Assembly (NCBI RefSeq): GCF_049933045.1
Contig: NZ_CP187926.1
Coordinates: 2,914,001 to 2,978,000, forward strand
Reading direction: 5' to 3'
DNA: 64,000 bases
DNA from: Pseudocolwellia sp049933045
Lineage (GTDB): Bacteria; Pseudomonadota; Gammaproteobacteria; Enterobacterales; Alteromonadaceae
The translations under genes were made by a program, and so were the position numbers. Within the stretch, counting starts at the first letter, position 1; every line of letters begins with the position of its first letter. Positions 52,023-61,602 of the stretch are shown here, in pieces. The notes under the pieces were generated by a model. The model saw only the letters and a program-made list of their open reading frames with translations. It did no database searches and was not told the DNA's origin.

Positions 52023-52432
52023 TTGCCTAAAATTCATGTTAAAAACCAATCTAGCATTCAAGTACAACTCCCCTTCTAGCTTTCTTTCATATAAAGATTA
52101 ATTTTAGCTTTGCAGCAATATTCCTATATCAGTTATTAATCTCAGTGCTCATTTAGCCTATTGCAAGTAAATTTAACGATGAAGCAAGTAAAAGTAGCTG
52201 TTAGAGAAGAATATATTAAGCCGAGATCAGGTTAGTTATAACTTCGAGCTAATAGCACCGATAGCTATCTTTAAAAGACAGTTAATTTACTAATGTTAAA
52301 TTGTTCAGAGAGTTTTTATTCACAATAAATAAACTATACAGAAGTGTTTAGCAAACTAGCTTATGTTAATAACGAATGTAATAGGATAATTAGTGTAGGG
52401 CTAGATCAGAGGAAAGGTCATTGAGATAACTA
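52023..52432. other. Intergenic region, no gene seen
   Basis: 410 bases between the cold-shock terminator and MITE-like copy 2. I see no coding frame of note, RNA gene or strong hairpin. Confidence 0.5.
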
Positions 52433-52794
52433 ATACCAAACGGATTAATTTATTGCTCACTTAGCGAAAATTTAAAGGCTTAGAGGCACAGGTTCATAGT
52501 TCCAGACTGAACCTAAGCACCTACATCCATGTAGGCGAGGCATTGATTGAAGAGAATGGTTATTCTCGGTAACTGCTCCTGCGTTACCCTAATGTCCTAC
52601 ATCCATGTACGAACCTTGTCAAAATCAATAACGCGGCATATGAGCCTTTAAATTCTCGCCCTTCGGGAGCTCATTAGCAAACTGATAACATCACAAAATT
52701 AAAAAATATAGAATAACTATGTTTAATCAATTTTGCTTGTTCTAAGCTTGCTAATGTAGCTCTAAGTTGCTCAATAAATTAATCCGTTTGGTAT
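52433..52794. repeat. MITE-like element, copy 2 (362 bp, extra hairpin module)
   Basis: Same terminal repeats as copy 1. It carries about 48 extra bases after GAGGCA, made of two hairpins (GGTTCA/TGAACC and CCTACAT/ATGTAGG). AACTA stands on both sides, but AACTA also follows copy 1, so a target duplication is not proven. It lies in the gap between the convergent csp and hemH genes. Confidence 0.85.
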
Positions 52795-52863
52795 AACTAG
52801 GCTTAATAAATTAAACCTAATTTATTTGAGTTCACTTGGTTGAGCTTATCTATTTAACTCGAG

Positions 52864-53883
52864 TTATTTATTAATAGAAGCAGAGATCACATCGACTAGT
52901 GCTTCAATGTGTAAGTCATCGTCGTTTAGTGCTGGAATGTAGTGATAAGTCTCACCACCTGCTTCCATAAACACAGCTCGGTTTTCGTGCTCTAGTTCTT
53001 CCAAAGTTTCTAAACAGTCGGCACTAAATGCTGGGCTAATAATTGCGATGTGTTTGTGACCATCCTGAGCCAGTTTTTCTAAAGTGACATCAGTGTATGG
53101 CTTTAACCATTCGGCTTTACCAAATCGTGATTGAAAGGTCATTTCGAAGTCTTCTTTAGCAAGCCCTAAGTATTCAGCTAATAAACGTGTCGTCATGCTA
53201 CAAAAACAATAATATGGGTCACCCTGCTCTAAAAAAAGTTTAGGCATACCGTGATATGAAAGGACGAGTTTGTCTGGTTTTCCATGTTGTTCAATATGCT
53301 TAGTTACACTATGGGCTAGTGCTTTAATATATTTTGGGTTGTCATGATAACCACTAATAAAGCGTAAGCTAGGGATCCAACGCCATTTTTGAATGGTTTT
53401 AACAACAGCATCAAAGGTAGAAGCCGTTGTTGGTCCTGAATATTGTGGATATAAAGGTAAAATAACAATATCGTTAATACCCGATTCTTGAAAGTCGTTT
53501 AAAGCTTTTTCAATAGACGGTTCACCATAACGCATAGCGAGTGAAACAGTAACATCGTCACCATATTTTTCAGCTAAAGATTGAGTGATTTTAACTTCTT
53601 GTTGTTTACTGATCACCATTAACGGTGAACCTTCATCTGTCCATACTGTTTTATATAAAGCCGCAGATTTTTTAGGTCGGATACGTAAGATAATACCGTG
53701 AAGAATAATCATCCACACTATACGAGGGATTTCTACAACACGCGGATCTGATAAAAACTCTCTTAAAAAAGTTCTTAATCCCGCTGCTGTTGGTGCCTCT
53801 GGTGTACCTAAATTGGTAATGAGTACGCCCACTTTCGCTTTTTTATTATGAAGCTCTTTGGTACGACCTAAAAATCTTGCCAT
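52864..53883 (-). CDS. hemH: Ferrochelatase HemH
   Basis: Inserts Fe(II) into protoporphyrin IX, the last step of heme synthesis. Length 339 aa. Catalytic H211 is in LVLSYHGMPK and the conserved Glu in SADCLETLEELEHE (E292). GVLITNLGTPEAP is the usual N-terminal strand. It lies 23 bases after ccmI on the same strand, so it may be transcribed with ccmFGHI, joining heme supply to cytochrome c maturation. Confidence 0.96.
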   Translation of the reverse strand: MARFLGRTKELHNKKAKVGVLITNLGTPEAPTAAGLRTFLREFLSDPRVVEIPRIVWMIILHGIILRIRPKKSAALYKTVWTDEGSPLMVISKQQEVKITQSLAEKYGDDVTVSLAMRYGEPSIEKALNDFQESGINDIVILPLYPQYSGPTTASTFDAVVKTIQKWRWIPSLRFISGYHDNPKYIKALAHSVTKHIEQHGKPDKLVLSYHGMPKLFLEQGDPYYCFCSMTTRLLAEYLGLAKEDFEMTFQSRFGKAEWLKPYTDVTLEKLAQDGHKHIAIISPAFSADCLETLEELEHENRAVFMEAGGETYHYIPALNDDDLHIEALVDVISASINK

Positions 53884-53906
53884 AATTCTTTTACCTAAAT
53901 ACCTGT

Positions 53907-55187
53907 TTAAGGAACAATTGTATCGATAAGAAGTGATACAGGTTCAGTTGTTAACACATCAGCATTAAGTAACTCTGTTTTAAAGTCACCCGATTTAACA
54001 CCTACACCACCGCTAGCAGATACAACAGCGTATATATTAACTGCTGGAACATCACTTAATTTAGCTTGTGGAGACATAGCTTTACTGTCATTCAAAACAA
54101 TAGTGACAGGTAAATCGCTGGCTTTTAACTTAACCGCTGCAACTGGCATTCTGCCATGTTTTGCATCTGCTGATACCGCATAGATAAATACGACTTTATC
54201 TTCACCTTGGATCAGTAGTTCTTTAATTTCTTCACTAACATCAACATTAACCGTTAATTGAGGACCTGAAACAACAGCTTCTTGAGTTGTATCTTCTTCA
54301 ACTACACTTTGCCCATCATTAGCTTTTTGTAATCTATTTTTGGCTTCATTTACTGCTTCACGTAAAGCATCTGTTTCAACATTGGTTTTATTAGAGTTAA
54401 TCACTCTTTCCCAATGTTGAATGGCTAATGGATAATTCTGATTTTGAAAATTATGCATACCGATTAAAATATTAGTAGACGCATCAGTAGGATCTAAAGC
54501 TAAAGCTTTATCTATCATCTGCTGAACATCAGCTGACATAACTTGCTGATCTCGATAATAAAACGCTTGAGCTTTTGCACCGAACAATTCTGCTGATTCA
54601 CCTTCAATTTCAATAACTTTATCGAAAGCTTCTCCTGCTCTGTTGAACTCACCTATATTGATAAAGGCTTGTCCTAACGCATACCAAGCATCAGAATTTT
54701 CAGGCTCTTTTACTGTTAAATCAATTATAGACTTAATTTGAGCAATTATTTGCTGCGCTTGATCTTCAGAACCACCTTGAGCTTGCTGGTTAAGTGGTTG
54801 GCTTAATTGTTGGTAAGCACCATTAAAACTGTATAACCAAAAACTAAATATCAATACAAATAAAGTTAAAGATGCAGGCCAAACAACTGAAAGGCTTTTG
54901 TTCTCGATAACTTCATTGGTAGACGCTTTTTTATTTTCATCTATATCTTGCAGTAAGCTTTTATCGAGTTCTGCAATAAGGTATTGGTAGTTTTCGTCAT
55001 CGATACGACCTTGTTTGAAATCACTCTCAATTTCGGCTTTATGTTCGTGATACAGAGTGACATTGGTATCGTCACGGTCTGAGTTATTTACAATATTTGT
55101 TTTGTTATTTCGTTTAATAAAGTGTCCCCATACTGCAATGAGTATGAGAAGGAGAAAAACGACAATAAATATAATGAGTTCAGGCAT
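53907..55187 (-). CDS. ccmI: Cytochrome c maturation protein CcmI
   Basis: Apocytochrome chaperone of the heme ligation complex. Length 426 aa. TM1 at residues 1-20, TM2 at about 95-115. Between them is a cytoplasmic loop with the typical YHEHKAEIESDFKQG and NYQYLIAELDKSLLQD. The periplasmic part has TPR repeats (SDAWYALGQAFINIGEFNRA, and NILIGMHNFQNQNY). The C-terminal beta domain carries LTVNVDVSEEIK. It starts 5 bases after ccmH, separate rather than fused to it as in E. coli. Confidence 0.93.
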   Translation of the reverse strand: MPELIIFIVVFLLLILIAVWGHFIKRNNKTNIVNNSDRDDTNVTLYHEHKAEIESDFKQGRIDDENYQYLIAELDKSLLQDIDENKKASTNEVIENKSLSVVWPASLTLFVLIFSFWLYSFNGAYQQLSQPLNQQAQGGSEDQAQQIIAQIKSIIDLTVKEPENSDAWYALGQAFINIGEFNRAGEAFDKVIEIEGESAELFGAKAQAFYYRDQQVMSADVQQMIDKALALDPTDASTNILIGMHNFQNQNYPLAIQHWERVINSNKTNVETDALREAVNEAKNRLQKANDGQSVVEEDTTQEAVVSGPQLTVNVDVSEEIKELLIQGEDKVVFIYAVSADAKHGRMPVAAVKLKASDLPVTIVLNDSKAMSPQAKLSDVPAVNIYAVVSASGGVGVKSGDFKTELLNADVLTTEPVSLLIDTIVP

Positions 55188-55191
55188 GAAT

Positions 55192-55674
55192 TTATTTTTC
55201 TTTTAGTAAGTTATCTAATTTACTTTGCTGTTCAGCAGAGAGCGTTTCTTCAACTTGTACTTTAGGTTTTTTGCGAATAACCATAACAACCACTATTACA
55301 CCTATAAGTACTAACAATGCAGGTCCAAACCATAAAATGTAAGTCAGGCTAGACACTCTTGGTCGGTACAATACAAATTCGCCATATCGAGCGACCATAA
55401 AGTTAACAATTTCAATGTCAGCTTTACCTTCTTGAAGTAAGTCGTAAACTTCTCTTCTTAAATCGGCAGCAATAGGTGAGTTAGAATCTGCTAAGTTTTG
55501 GTTCTGACACTTAGGGCAACGTAATTCTTTAGTTAACGCATTGAATCTTATTTTTGTCACTTCATCTCTAAACTCATAAGTATCTACGGGGCTTGCTTGC
55601 GCAACAGAAGAAGCTAATGAAATGAGTAAAAATAAAAGTGTTGAGGTAATAACGGCTATAAATTTAGTGTTCAT
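55192..55674 (-). CDS. ccmH: Cytochrome c maturation protein CcmH (CcmL/NrfF type)
   Basis: Membrane-anchored thiol oxidoreductase that reduces apocytochrome cysteines before heme attachment. Length 160 aa. Signal anchor at 8-27. The motif LRCPKCQNQNLADSN carries C53 and C56 (family form LRCxxCQ). A TM helix lies at about 105-130. It overlaps ccmG by one base. The C-terminal TPR part found in E. coli CcmH is the separate gene ccmI here. Confidence 0.94.
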   Translation of the reverse strand: MNTKFIAVITSTLLFLLISLASSVAQASPVDTYEFRDEVTKIRFNALTKELRCPKCQNQNLADSNSPIAADLRREVYDLLQEGKADIEIVNFMVARYGEFVLYRPRVSSLTYILWFGPALLVLIGVIVVVMVIRKKPKVQVEETLSAEQQSKLDNLLKEK

Positions 55675-56222
55675 TATTTACCTGCCTTTTGTTCTGCAAT
55701 AATTTGAGTGATTAAACCTTCAAATTCATGTCGCCAAACATTTGCATCTAATGGTCCAGCAAAGCGTTTACGAATAACGTTGTTATGATCAATCACAAAG
55801 GTTTCAGGTGCTGCGTAAACACCTAAATCAATACTTAACTTGCCTGATTCATCAAACATGGAAAACTGATATGGGTTACCTAAGTTAGCTAACCACTTTT
55901 GAGCTAATTCTCGTTCATCATCATAGTTCAAACCGTAAATAGTGAAACGGTCTGTGTTTGCTATTTGCAATAAGTACTCATGTTCAGCACGACATGATGG
56001 ACACCATGTCCCCCAAACATTAACTAACTTAATGCCTTCTTTTAAATCAGCGTTAGTTTTTAAGTCTTTTGCGTCTTCCACTGTGTATAACGCAAAGCTA
56101 GGGAAGGTTTTCCCTACTAAGGCAGAAGGTAATTCTGTTGGGTTTAACGACAAACCACGATATAAAACCACTCCTAATACAACAAACAATATAAGAGGAA
56201 TAAATCTAATAACCTTATTCAT
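55674..56222 (-). CDS. ccmG: Thioredoxin-like CcmG (DsbE)
   Basis: Periplasmic membrane-anchored thioredoxin that passes electrons in heme ligation. Length 182 aa. N-terminal anchor at 6-22, active site WCPSC with C74 and C77 in VNVWGTWCPSCRAEH, and the late cis-proline loop GVYAAPETFVID. It overlaps ccmF and ccmH by one base each, so translation is tightly coupled. Confidence 0.95.
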   Translation of the reverse strand: MNKVIRFIPLILFVVLGVVLYRGLSLNPTELPSALVGKTFPSFALYTVEDAKDLKTNADLKEGIKLVNVWGTWCPSCRAEHEYLLQIANTDRFTIYGLNYDDERELAQKWLANLGNPYQFSMFDESGKLSIDLGVYAAPETFVIDHNNVIRKRFAGPLDANVWRHEFEGLITQIIAEQKAGK

Positions 56223-58213
56223 TATTCCGCTCCTGCTAATTTTGTGTTTGTATCTTGTAAGTTAGCCGCTTTTTTCTTAACAGTTTTTTTTCTACGATAA
56301 CGTTTATCTAATATAGTAAATATGCCGCCGATTGACATGAAAATAGCACCCAACCAAATCCATCTAACAAATGGTTTGTAGTGAACACGCACCGCCCAAG
56401 CATTATTAGGTAGAGGGTCACCTAAGGCGACATATACGTCTCTGAATAAACCTGGATCAATAGCTGCTTCTGTCATTCCCATTGTTTGCACTAAGTAAGT
56501 ACGTCTCTCTGGTTTCAACAAGCTAACAAACTCACCATCCTTATAAACTTCAATTTGACCTTGTACTGCTGAATAGTTAGGTCCTTTGACATCTTTAACG
56601 CCGTTAAACTTAACGTCATAGCCAGAAATAACAGCAGTCTCGCCTTGCGACATTTTCACGTTGGTTTCGGTTTCATAAGAAGAAACAAGAGTTACACCCA
56701 CAATCGTTATTGCGATACCTTTATGCGCTAGCGTCATACCTATTTGGCTTAGCGTTAAGCGTGACCAAGTTAAAGTACCATCAGTGTTTTTAGCATTATT
56801 GTAGAGCTCTTTTAATACGACTAACTCAACCCAACAGGCTAATGTAATACCCATAGCTACCCAAGCATCAAACTCACCACCATATAAAAATGGGAAAGCT
56901 AAACCAATAACAATACTAATAATTGAAGGTGAGAATAACTGCTTACGTAATTCGCCTTTTTTAGCTTTTTTCCAACGGATCATCGGGCCAATACCCATAA
57001 CAATAAAGAGTAAGCTCATTATTGGAACAAACACCGCATTGAAATAAGGAGGTCCAACAGATATTTTTCCGTAACCTAACGCATCAACTAATAATGGATA
57101 TAAGGTTCCGAGTAGTACCGTAACAGCAGCGATAACAAGAATAACATTACAAATAAGTAACGCTGTTTCTCTTGAGTAAAAGGCAAAACGGCTAAAGCTG
57201 GCGACATTAGATGCTCGAATAGCAAACAAGGTTAATGAACCACCAACAGCGATACCTAATAACATAAGAATAAACATACCTCGGCCTGGATCAGCGGCAA
57301 AAGAATGCACAGAAGTAATAACTCCCGAACGAACAATAAAGGTACCTAATAAGCTTAAGCTAAAGGCAAATATTGATAAAAGTACAGTCCAGTTTCTAAA
57401 GGTACCGCGTTTTTCAGTTACCGCTAATGAATGGATAAGTGCAGTACCAACTAACCAAGGCATAAATGAAGCATTTTCTACTGGATCCCAGAACCACCAG
57501 CCGCCCCAACCAAGTTCGTAATATGCCCACCAGCTACCTAATGCAATACCTGCAGTTAAGAAAACCCAAGCACCTACAGTCCAAGGACGAGCCCATCGAG
57601 CCCAAGCAGCATCTAACTTGCCACACATTAAAGCAGCAACAGCAAAAGCAAAAGCAACAGAAAAGCCAACATAGCCCATGTAAAGCAACGGTGGATGAAT
57701 AATTAAACCAATATCTTGTAGTAGCGGATTTAAATCACGACCTTCTAAAGGAACATTAGGCCAGATGCGTTCGAAAGGATTAGAGGTTAATAATGTAAAT
57801 ACAGCAAAGCCAACAACAACCATGCCTAGCACAGCTAAAACACGAGCAATAAATGCATCTTCAACACCATCACTAAATTTAGCAACAGCTGCAGTCCATG
57901 CTGTTAATGAGAATACCCAAAGGAGTAATGAACCTTCATGTCCACCCCATACGGCACTGATCTTAAAATAATAAGGTAAATGACTATTTGAATGGCCAGC
58001 GACATAAAGCACAGAGAAATCGTCGGTAACAAAGCTATAACCCAGAGTGATAATACTAATAGCGACAAAAGCGAACATACCAAAGGTTAATGGTTTAGCG
58101 TAGGTAATAAGTTGTTGTTGTTTAGTAACAACCCCAACCAAAGGCACTATACTTAAGCAAATCGCAAAAGCTAAACCAATTATAAGGGCAAAGTGCCCTA
58201 GTTCAGGTATCAT
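56222..58213 (-). CDS. ccmF: Heme lyase subunit CcmF
   Basis: Core of the heme-attachment complex. Length 663 aa, about 15 TM helices. The WWD heme-handling motif is WGGWWFWDP at residues 236-244, followed by VENASFMPWL. The conserved periplasmic and TM histidines include H173 in IIHPPLLYMG. A C-terminal charged tail (RYRRKKTVKKKA) is cytoplasmic. It is divergent from ccmA across about 340 bases, which is unusual compared with the single ccmABCDEFGH operon of E. coli but common in Shewanella relatives. Confidence 0.96.
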   Translation of the reverse strand: MIPELGHFALIIGLAFAICLSIVPLVGVVTKQQQLITYAKPLTFGMFAFVAISIITLGYSFVTDDFSVLYVAGHSNSHLPYYFKISAVWGGHEGSLLLWVFSLTAWTAAVAKFSDGVEDAFIARVLAVLGMVVVGFAVFTLLTSNPFERIWPNVPLEGRDLNPLLQDIGLIIHPPLLYMGYVGFSVAFAFAVAALMCGKLDAAWARWARPWTVGAWVFLTAGIALGSWWAYYELGWGGWWFWDPVENASFMPWLVGTALIHSLAVTEKRGTFRNWTVLLSIFAFSLSLLGTFIVRSGVITSVHSFAADPGRGMFILMLLGIAVGGSLTLFAIRASNVASFSRFAFYSRETALLICNVILVIAAVTVLLGTLYPLLVDALGYGKISVGPPYFNAVFVPIMSLLFIVMGIGPMIRWKKAKKGELRKQLFSPSIISIVIGLAFPFLYGGEFDAWVAMGITLACWVELVVLKELYNNAKNTDGTLTWSRLTLSQIGMTLAHKGIAITIVGVTLVSSYETETNVKMSQGETAVISGYDVKFNGVKDVKGPNYSAVQGQIEVYKDGEFVSLLKPERRTYLVQTMGMTEAAIDPGLFRDVYVALGDPLPNNAWAVRVHYKPFVRWIWLGAIFMSIGGIFTILDKRYRRKKTVKKKAANLQDTNTKLAGAE

Positions 58214-58552
58214 TTATTTCTCCGAATTTATCGTTCTTTGTACCTAGTTAGGTAGGTCGCGCTGTAAAACTAATTAAGCAACAAATTAAGTCAAAACTTA
58301 ATACTTACTCAAACAAATAATTTGAATTGTATTTTAAAAGGTATTTGCCTTGCTCATGCAATAAAAAGTGTAAAAACTTATGACAAACAAGCTTATATAA
58401 ATACTTATTTTTCAGCCGTTCAAGCCTAAAAATTGCCGTTATTCTAGCATTTACCTTAATTAATATTCATTAAAGTTGTCGATAATATACAATTATATTT
58501 CGAACTGTTGCTATACCAGCCTTTATAGTATGATAATGCTCATAAATTTGAT
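58214..58552. promoter_or_regulatory. Divergent control region of ccmF and ccmA
   Basis: 339 bases without a gene. TTGCTA (58508-58513) and GATAAT (58532-58537), spaced by 18, form a candidate plus-strand promoter. It would start transcription near 58544, very close to the longest possible ccmA start, which favours a later start codon. Confidence 0.4.
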
Positions 58553-59254
58553 GTGTTTTATATCAAACTAAACATTAATATCTCTTATGTGGATTTTTCT
58601 TTGCCTACAATTCAGAACAACACGTCGACTCCTTTAATCTCAGCTGAAAACCTAACGTGTATTAGAGAAGACCGTATTTTATTTGAAGTATTAAGCCTGG
58701 CAATTCACGCAGGAGAGATTATTCAAATTGAAGGACCTAATGGCGCAGGTAAAACCAGTTTATTGCGTATTTTAGCTGGATTATCTTCACCCTATGAAGG
58801 TGATGTGTTTTTTAAAGAAAACAACATAAACAAAGTACGCGAAGACTTTCATCAAAACTTACTTTACCTAGGTCATTTACCTGGTGTTAAAGGTGAAATG
58901 ACTGCACAAGAAAACTTAGCATTTAATCTAGCGCTTCAAGGTATATCACCTGACTTAGCAGAAGAAACATTAAAACAAGTTAACTTATTAGGTTTTGAAG
59001 ATTCTTTAGCGTCACATTTAAGTGCAGGACAGCATCGTAGAATCGCTTTAGCTCAGCTATGGCAAACAAAAGCACCGATTTGGATTCTAGATGAACCTTT
59101 TACGGCTATTGATAAAGCGGGTGTAAAAACCTTAGAGTCGCTACTTTTGGCTCATGCTGATAATGGTGGGTGTGTAATTTTAACCACACATCAAGATTTA
59201 GACTTACCAGTAGAACGCTTAAAGAAGATCACCTTAGAATATCGTTTCTTTTAA
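58553..59254 (+). CDS. ccmA: Heme exporter ATPase CcmA
   Basis: ATP-binding subunit of the CcmAB(CD) ABC complex that frees holo-CcmE. Walker A GPNGAGKTS, signature LSAGQHRR and Walker B IWILDEPF. The longest frame opens with a GTG at 58553 and gives 233 aa, against about 205-215 in the family. The first 16 residues are not family-like. A TTG at 58601 (giving PTIQNNTSTPLISAENL) would give 217 aa and fits both the family length and the candidate promoter, but neither start has a good Shine-Dalgarno. Confidence 0.93.
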   Translation: MFYIKLNINISYVDFSLPTIQNNTSTPLISAENLTCIREDRILFEVLSLAIHAGEIIQIEGPNGAGKTSLLRILAGLSSPYEGDVFFKENNINKVREDFHQNLLYLGHLPGVKGEMTAQENLAFNLALQGISPDLAEETLKQVNLLGFEDSLASHLSAGQHRRIALAQLWQTKAPIWILDEPFTAIDKAGVKTLESLLLAHADNGGCVILTTHQDLDLPVERLKKITLEYRFF

Positions 59255-59295
59255 GATGTTTATTGAATAAATAATGTAGAGCAACGATCCAAAAA

Positions 59296-60000
59296 ATGAC
59301 AGATAACATTCACAATTTAAATAGCTTGTCTTATCGTTCAGCTTTTATGCTTGTTCTTAAGCGAGATCTCACCATAGCCTTTAGACATAAAGACGATGTG
59401 GTTAATCCTATTTTATTTTTCATTATTGTCATCACGCTTTTCCCTTTAGGTATTGGTCCTGAAATAAATACATTATCGCGTATCGCGCCAGGCATTATTT
59501 GGGTAGCGGCTTTACTATCAACACTTTTATCATTAGATCGATTATTTAAGTCAGATTTTAATGACGGTTCGTTAGAGCAAATGTTATTAAGCCCCCACCC
59601 TATTTTTGTTTTAGTGCTTGCTAAAATAACAGCTCATTGGCTACTAACGGGTTTACCGCTTATTTTTATCGCGCCTTTATTAGCTGTGTTATTACACTTA
59701 AATGAAAACAGCTATGGCGCACTTATGTTGACGCTTTTATTAGGAACGCCCATATTAAGTTTACTTGGTGCGATAGGTGTGGCGCTTACCGTAGGGATTA
59801 AAAAGGGAGGTGTATTACTGAGTTTATTAATATTACCTTTGTATATACCTGTATTAATATTTGCGACTAGCGCAATAGATACTGCAGCGTTGAACTTACC
59901 TTTTACAGGGCAGCTTGCTATAATTGCCGCGCTATTTTTTACGACTTTAACCTTAGCACCTTTTGCTGTTTCGTCAGCTTTAAAAGTGAGTACAAACTAA
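59296..60000 (+). CDS. ccmB: Heme exporter membrane protein CcmB
   Basis: Membrane subunit of the CcmAB complex. Length 234 aa with six TM helices. The N terminus RDLTIAFRHKDDVVNPILFF is the family hallmark, followed by FPLGIGPE and DFNDGSLEQMLLSPHP. It starts 41 bases after ccmA and ends one base before ccmC. Confidence 0.94.
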   Translation: MTDNIHNLNSLSYRSAFMLVLKRDLTIAFRHKDDVVNPILFFIIVITLFPLGIGPEINTLSRIAPGIIWVAALLSTLLSLDRLFKSDFNDGSLEQMLLSPHPIFVLVLAKITAHWLLTGLPLIFIAPLLAVLLHLNENSYGALMLTLLLGTPILSLLGAIGVALTVGIKKGGVLLSLLILPLYIPVLIFATSAIDTAALNLPFTGQLAIIAALFFTTLTLAPFAVSSALKVSTN

Positions 60001-60001
60001 C

Positions 60002-60748
60002 ATGTGGAAATGGTTACACCCTTACGCAAATCCTGAAACAACCTATCATTTAACGGGTAGAATAATTCCTTGGTTTAGCGCTATCACAATCACCTTATTA
60101 ACGATTGGTATTACCTGGGCTTTACTTTTTGCGCCTGCCGATTATCAGCAAGGCGACAGCTTCAGAATTTTCTATATTCATGTACCTACAGCGACCCTAT
60201 CTATGGGTATTTATGTTGGAATGGCAATAGCGGCTTTATGTAGCTTAGTGTGGCAATTGCGACTTGCTGATGCCTCTGCCGCAGCTCTCGCTCCCATCGG
60301 TGCAGTTTTTACCTTTGTGTCTTTAGTTACTGGCGCAGCTTGGGGTAAACCAATGTGGGGAACATGGTGGATTTGGGATGCTAGATTAACCTCTCAACTT
60401 ATACTCTTATTTTTATTCTTAGGTGTTATCGCTTTGCATAATGCTTTTGAAGATAAAACATCTGCTGGCAAAGCCGCTGGAATTTTAACTTTAGTGGGTG
60501 TTATCAACATTCCTATTATTAAGTACTCTGTAGAATGGTGGAATACTCTGCATCAAGGTGCCACGGTAAGTAAAATGGGCAAACCATCCATGACTATCGA
60601 TATGTTATGGCCTTTCATATTTTGTTATATGGGCTTTATTTTTCTTATTGTTGTGATCACCTGTATCCGCTTTAGAAGTGAAATACTATCTAGAAACAGT
60701 ATGCGACCTTGGGTAAGAGAATTAGTGCTTAATCAAGGAGCTAAATAA
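60002..60748 (+). CDS. ccmC: Heme-handling protein CcmC
   Basis: Loads heme onto CcmE. Length 248 aa, six TM helices. The WWD motif is WGKPMWGTWWIWD at 114-126, flanked by H60 (IFYIHVP) and a second periplasmic His in TLHQGA. It is preceded by CcmB and overlaps ccmD by one base. Confidence 0.96.
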   Translation: MWKWLHPYANPETTYHLTGRIIPWFSAITITLLTIGITWALLFAPADYQQGDSFRIFYIHVPTATLSMGIYVGMAIAALCSLVWQLRLADASAAALAPIGAVFTFVSLVTGAAWGKPMWGTWWIWDARLTSQLILLFLFLGVIALHNAFEDKTSAGKAAGILTLVGVINIPIIKYSVEWWNTLHQGATVSKMGKPSMTIDMLWPFIFCYMGFIFLIVVITCIRFRSEILSRNSMRPWVRELVLNQGAK

Positions 60749-61011
60749 TGCAATTTGATAATATAAATGCATTTTTTGATATGGGAGGCTACGGATTTTA
60801 TGTATGGCTTTCATATGGAGTTACCGCTTTAGCGATTATATTACTTATTATTTTAAGTAAACAAAAACATAAGAATACGCTACTAGCAATTAACCAACGT
60901 TATACAAGAGAATTAAAGCGTAAAGAAGCGGCTAAGCAACAACAAGAGCTTAAGCAAAACAACTCATCATATTCAGAAGTAGTCGAGAAAAGTAATGAAT
61001 CCACGCCGTAA
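60748..61011 (+). CDS. ccmD: CcmD, small membrane protein
   Basis: A single-TM protein that stabilises the CcmABC-CcmE complex. Length 87 aa, a little longer than E. coli (69). The start FFDMGGYGFYVWLSYGVTAL is the family pattern, followed by a basic tail (RYTRELKRKEAAK). It overlaps ccmE by 17 bases. Confidence 0.92.
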   Translation: MQFDNINAFFDMGGYGFYVWLSYGVTALAIILLIILSKQKHKNTLLAINQRYTRELKRKEAAKQQQELKQNNSSYSEVVEKSNESTP

Positions 61012-61492
61012 AAAACGATTAACCATTGTAGCCTCTATCCTTATTGCATTAAGCCTAGTTTCAGGATTAGTGTTATATGCTTTAAGCCAAAACATTGATT
61101 TGTTTTATAAACCGTCTGAAATCTATAATGGTAAAGAAGGTACTGGTACTAAAGCGATTAACGGACAACGTTTGAGAATTGGTGGTTTAGTTGTACCTGG
61201 TAGTGTTAAGCGCGATGAACATAGTTTAAAAATAGCGTTTAAACTAGCTGATATGAAAATGCCAATTACCTTTGATGATAATGACCCTATGATCACAGTT
61301 AAATATGATGGGATTTTGCCAGATTTATTTAGAGAGGGACAAGGTATTGTTGCTAATGGCGTTTTAAATACTGATGGTTTTATTATTGAAGCGACAGAAG
61401 TCTTAGCCAAGCATGATGAAAACTATATGCCAAAAGAGCTAGAAATGGATAATGCTAAAGCATCTATGGAAGAAACAACAAAAAGTTACTAG
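60995..61492 (+). CDS. ccmE: Heme chaperone CcmE
   Basis: Periplasmic heme carrier. Length 165 aa. One TM anchor at 10-30, an OB-fold with LRIGGLVVPGSV, and the covalent heme site H140 with Y144 in LAKHDENYMP, matching E. coli H130/Y134. Last gene of ccmABCDE, followed by a hairpin. Confidence 0.96.
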   Translation: MNPRRKKRLTIVASILIALSLVSGLVLYALSQNIDLFYKPSEIYNGKEGTGTKAINGQRLRIGGLVVPGSVKRDEHSLKIAFKLADMKMPITFDDNDPMITVKYDGILPDLFREGQGIVANGVLNTDGFIIEATEVLAKHDENYMPKELEMDNAKASMEETTKSY

Positions 61493-61505
61493 GTTACGAT
61501 TAAAG

Positions 61506-61543
61506 TAATGAAGTTCTTGCTTAATAGGTAAAGAACTTCATTA
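61506..61543. terminator. Hairpin after ccmE
   Basis: Perfect 13-bp inverted repeat (61506-61518 and 61531-61543) with a 12-base loop, AT-rich and without a strong T run. It lies between the convergent ends of ccmE and the small minus-strand gene. Confidence 0.5.
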
Positions 61544-61602
61544 TATTACGAAGTAAATACTGATTTAAATCGTTAATCTATTCAGATAATACGTCTATTA
61601 AA

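Noticed and set aside
52428..52799. Target-site duplication AACTA around MITE-like copy 2
   Set aside because: AACTA also follows copy 1 where the left flank differs, so it may belong to the element and not to the target.
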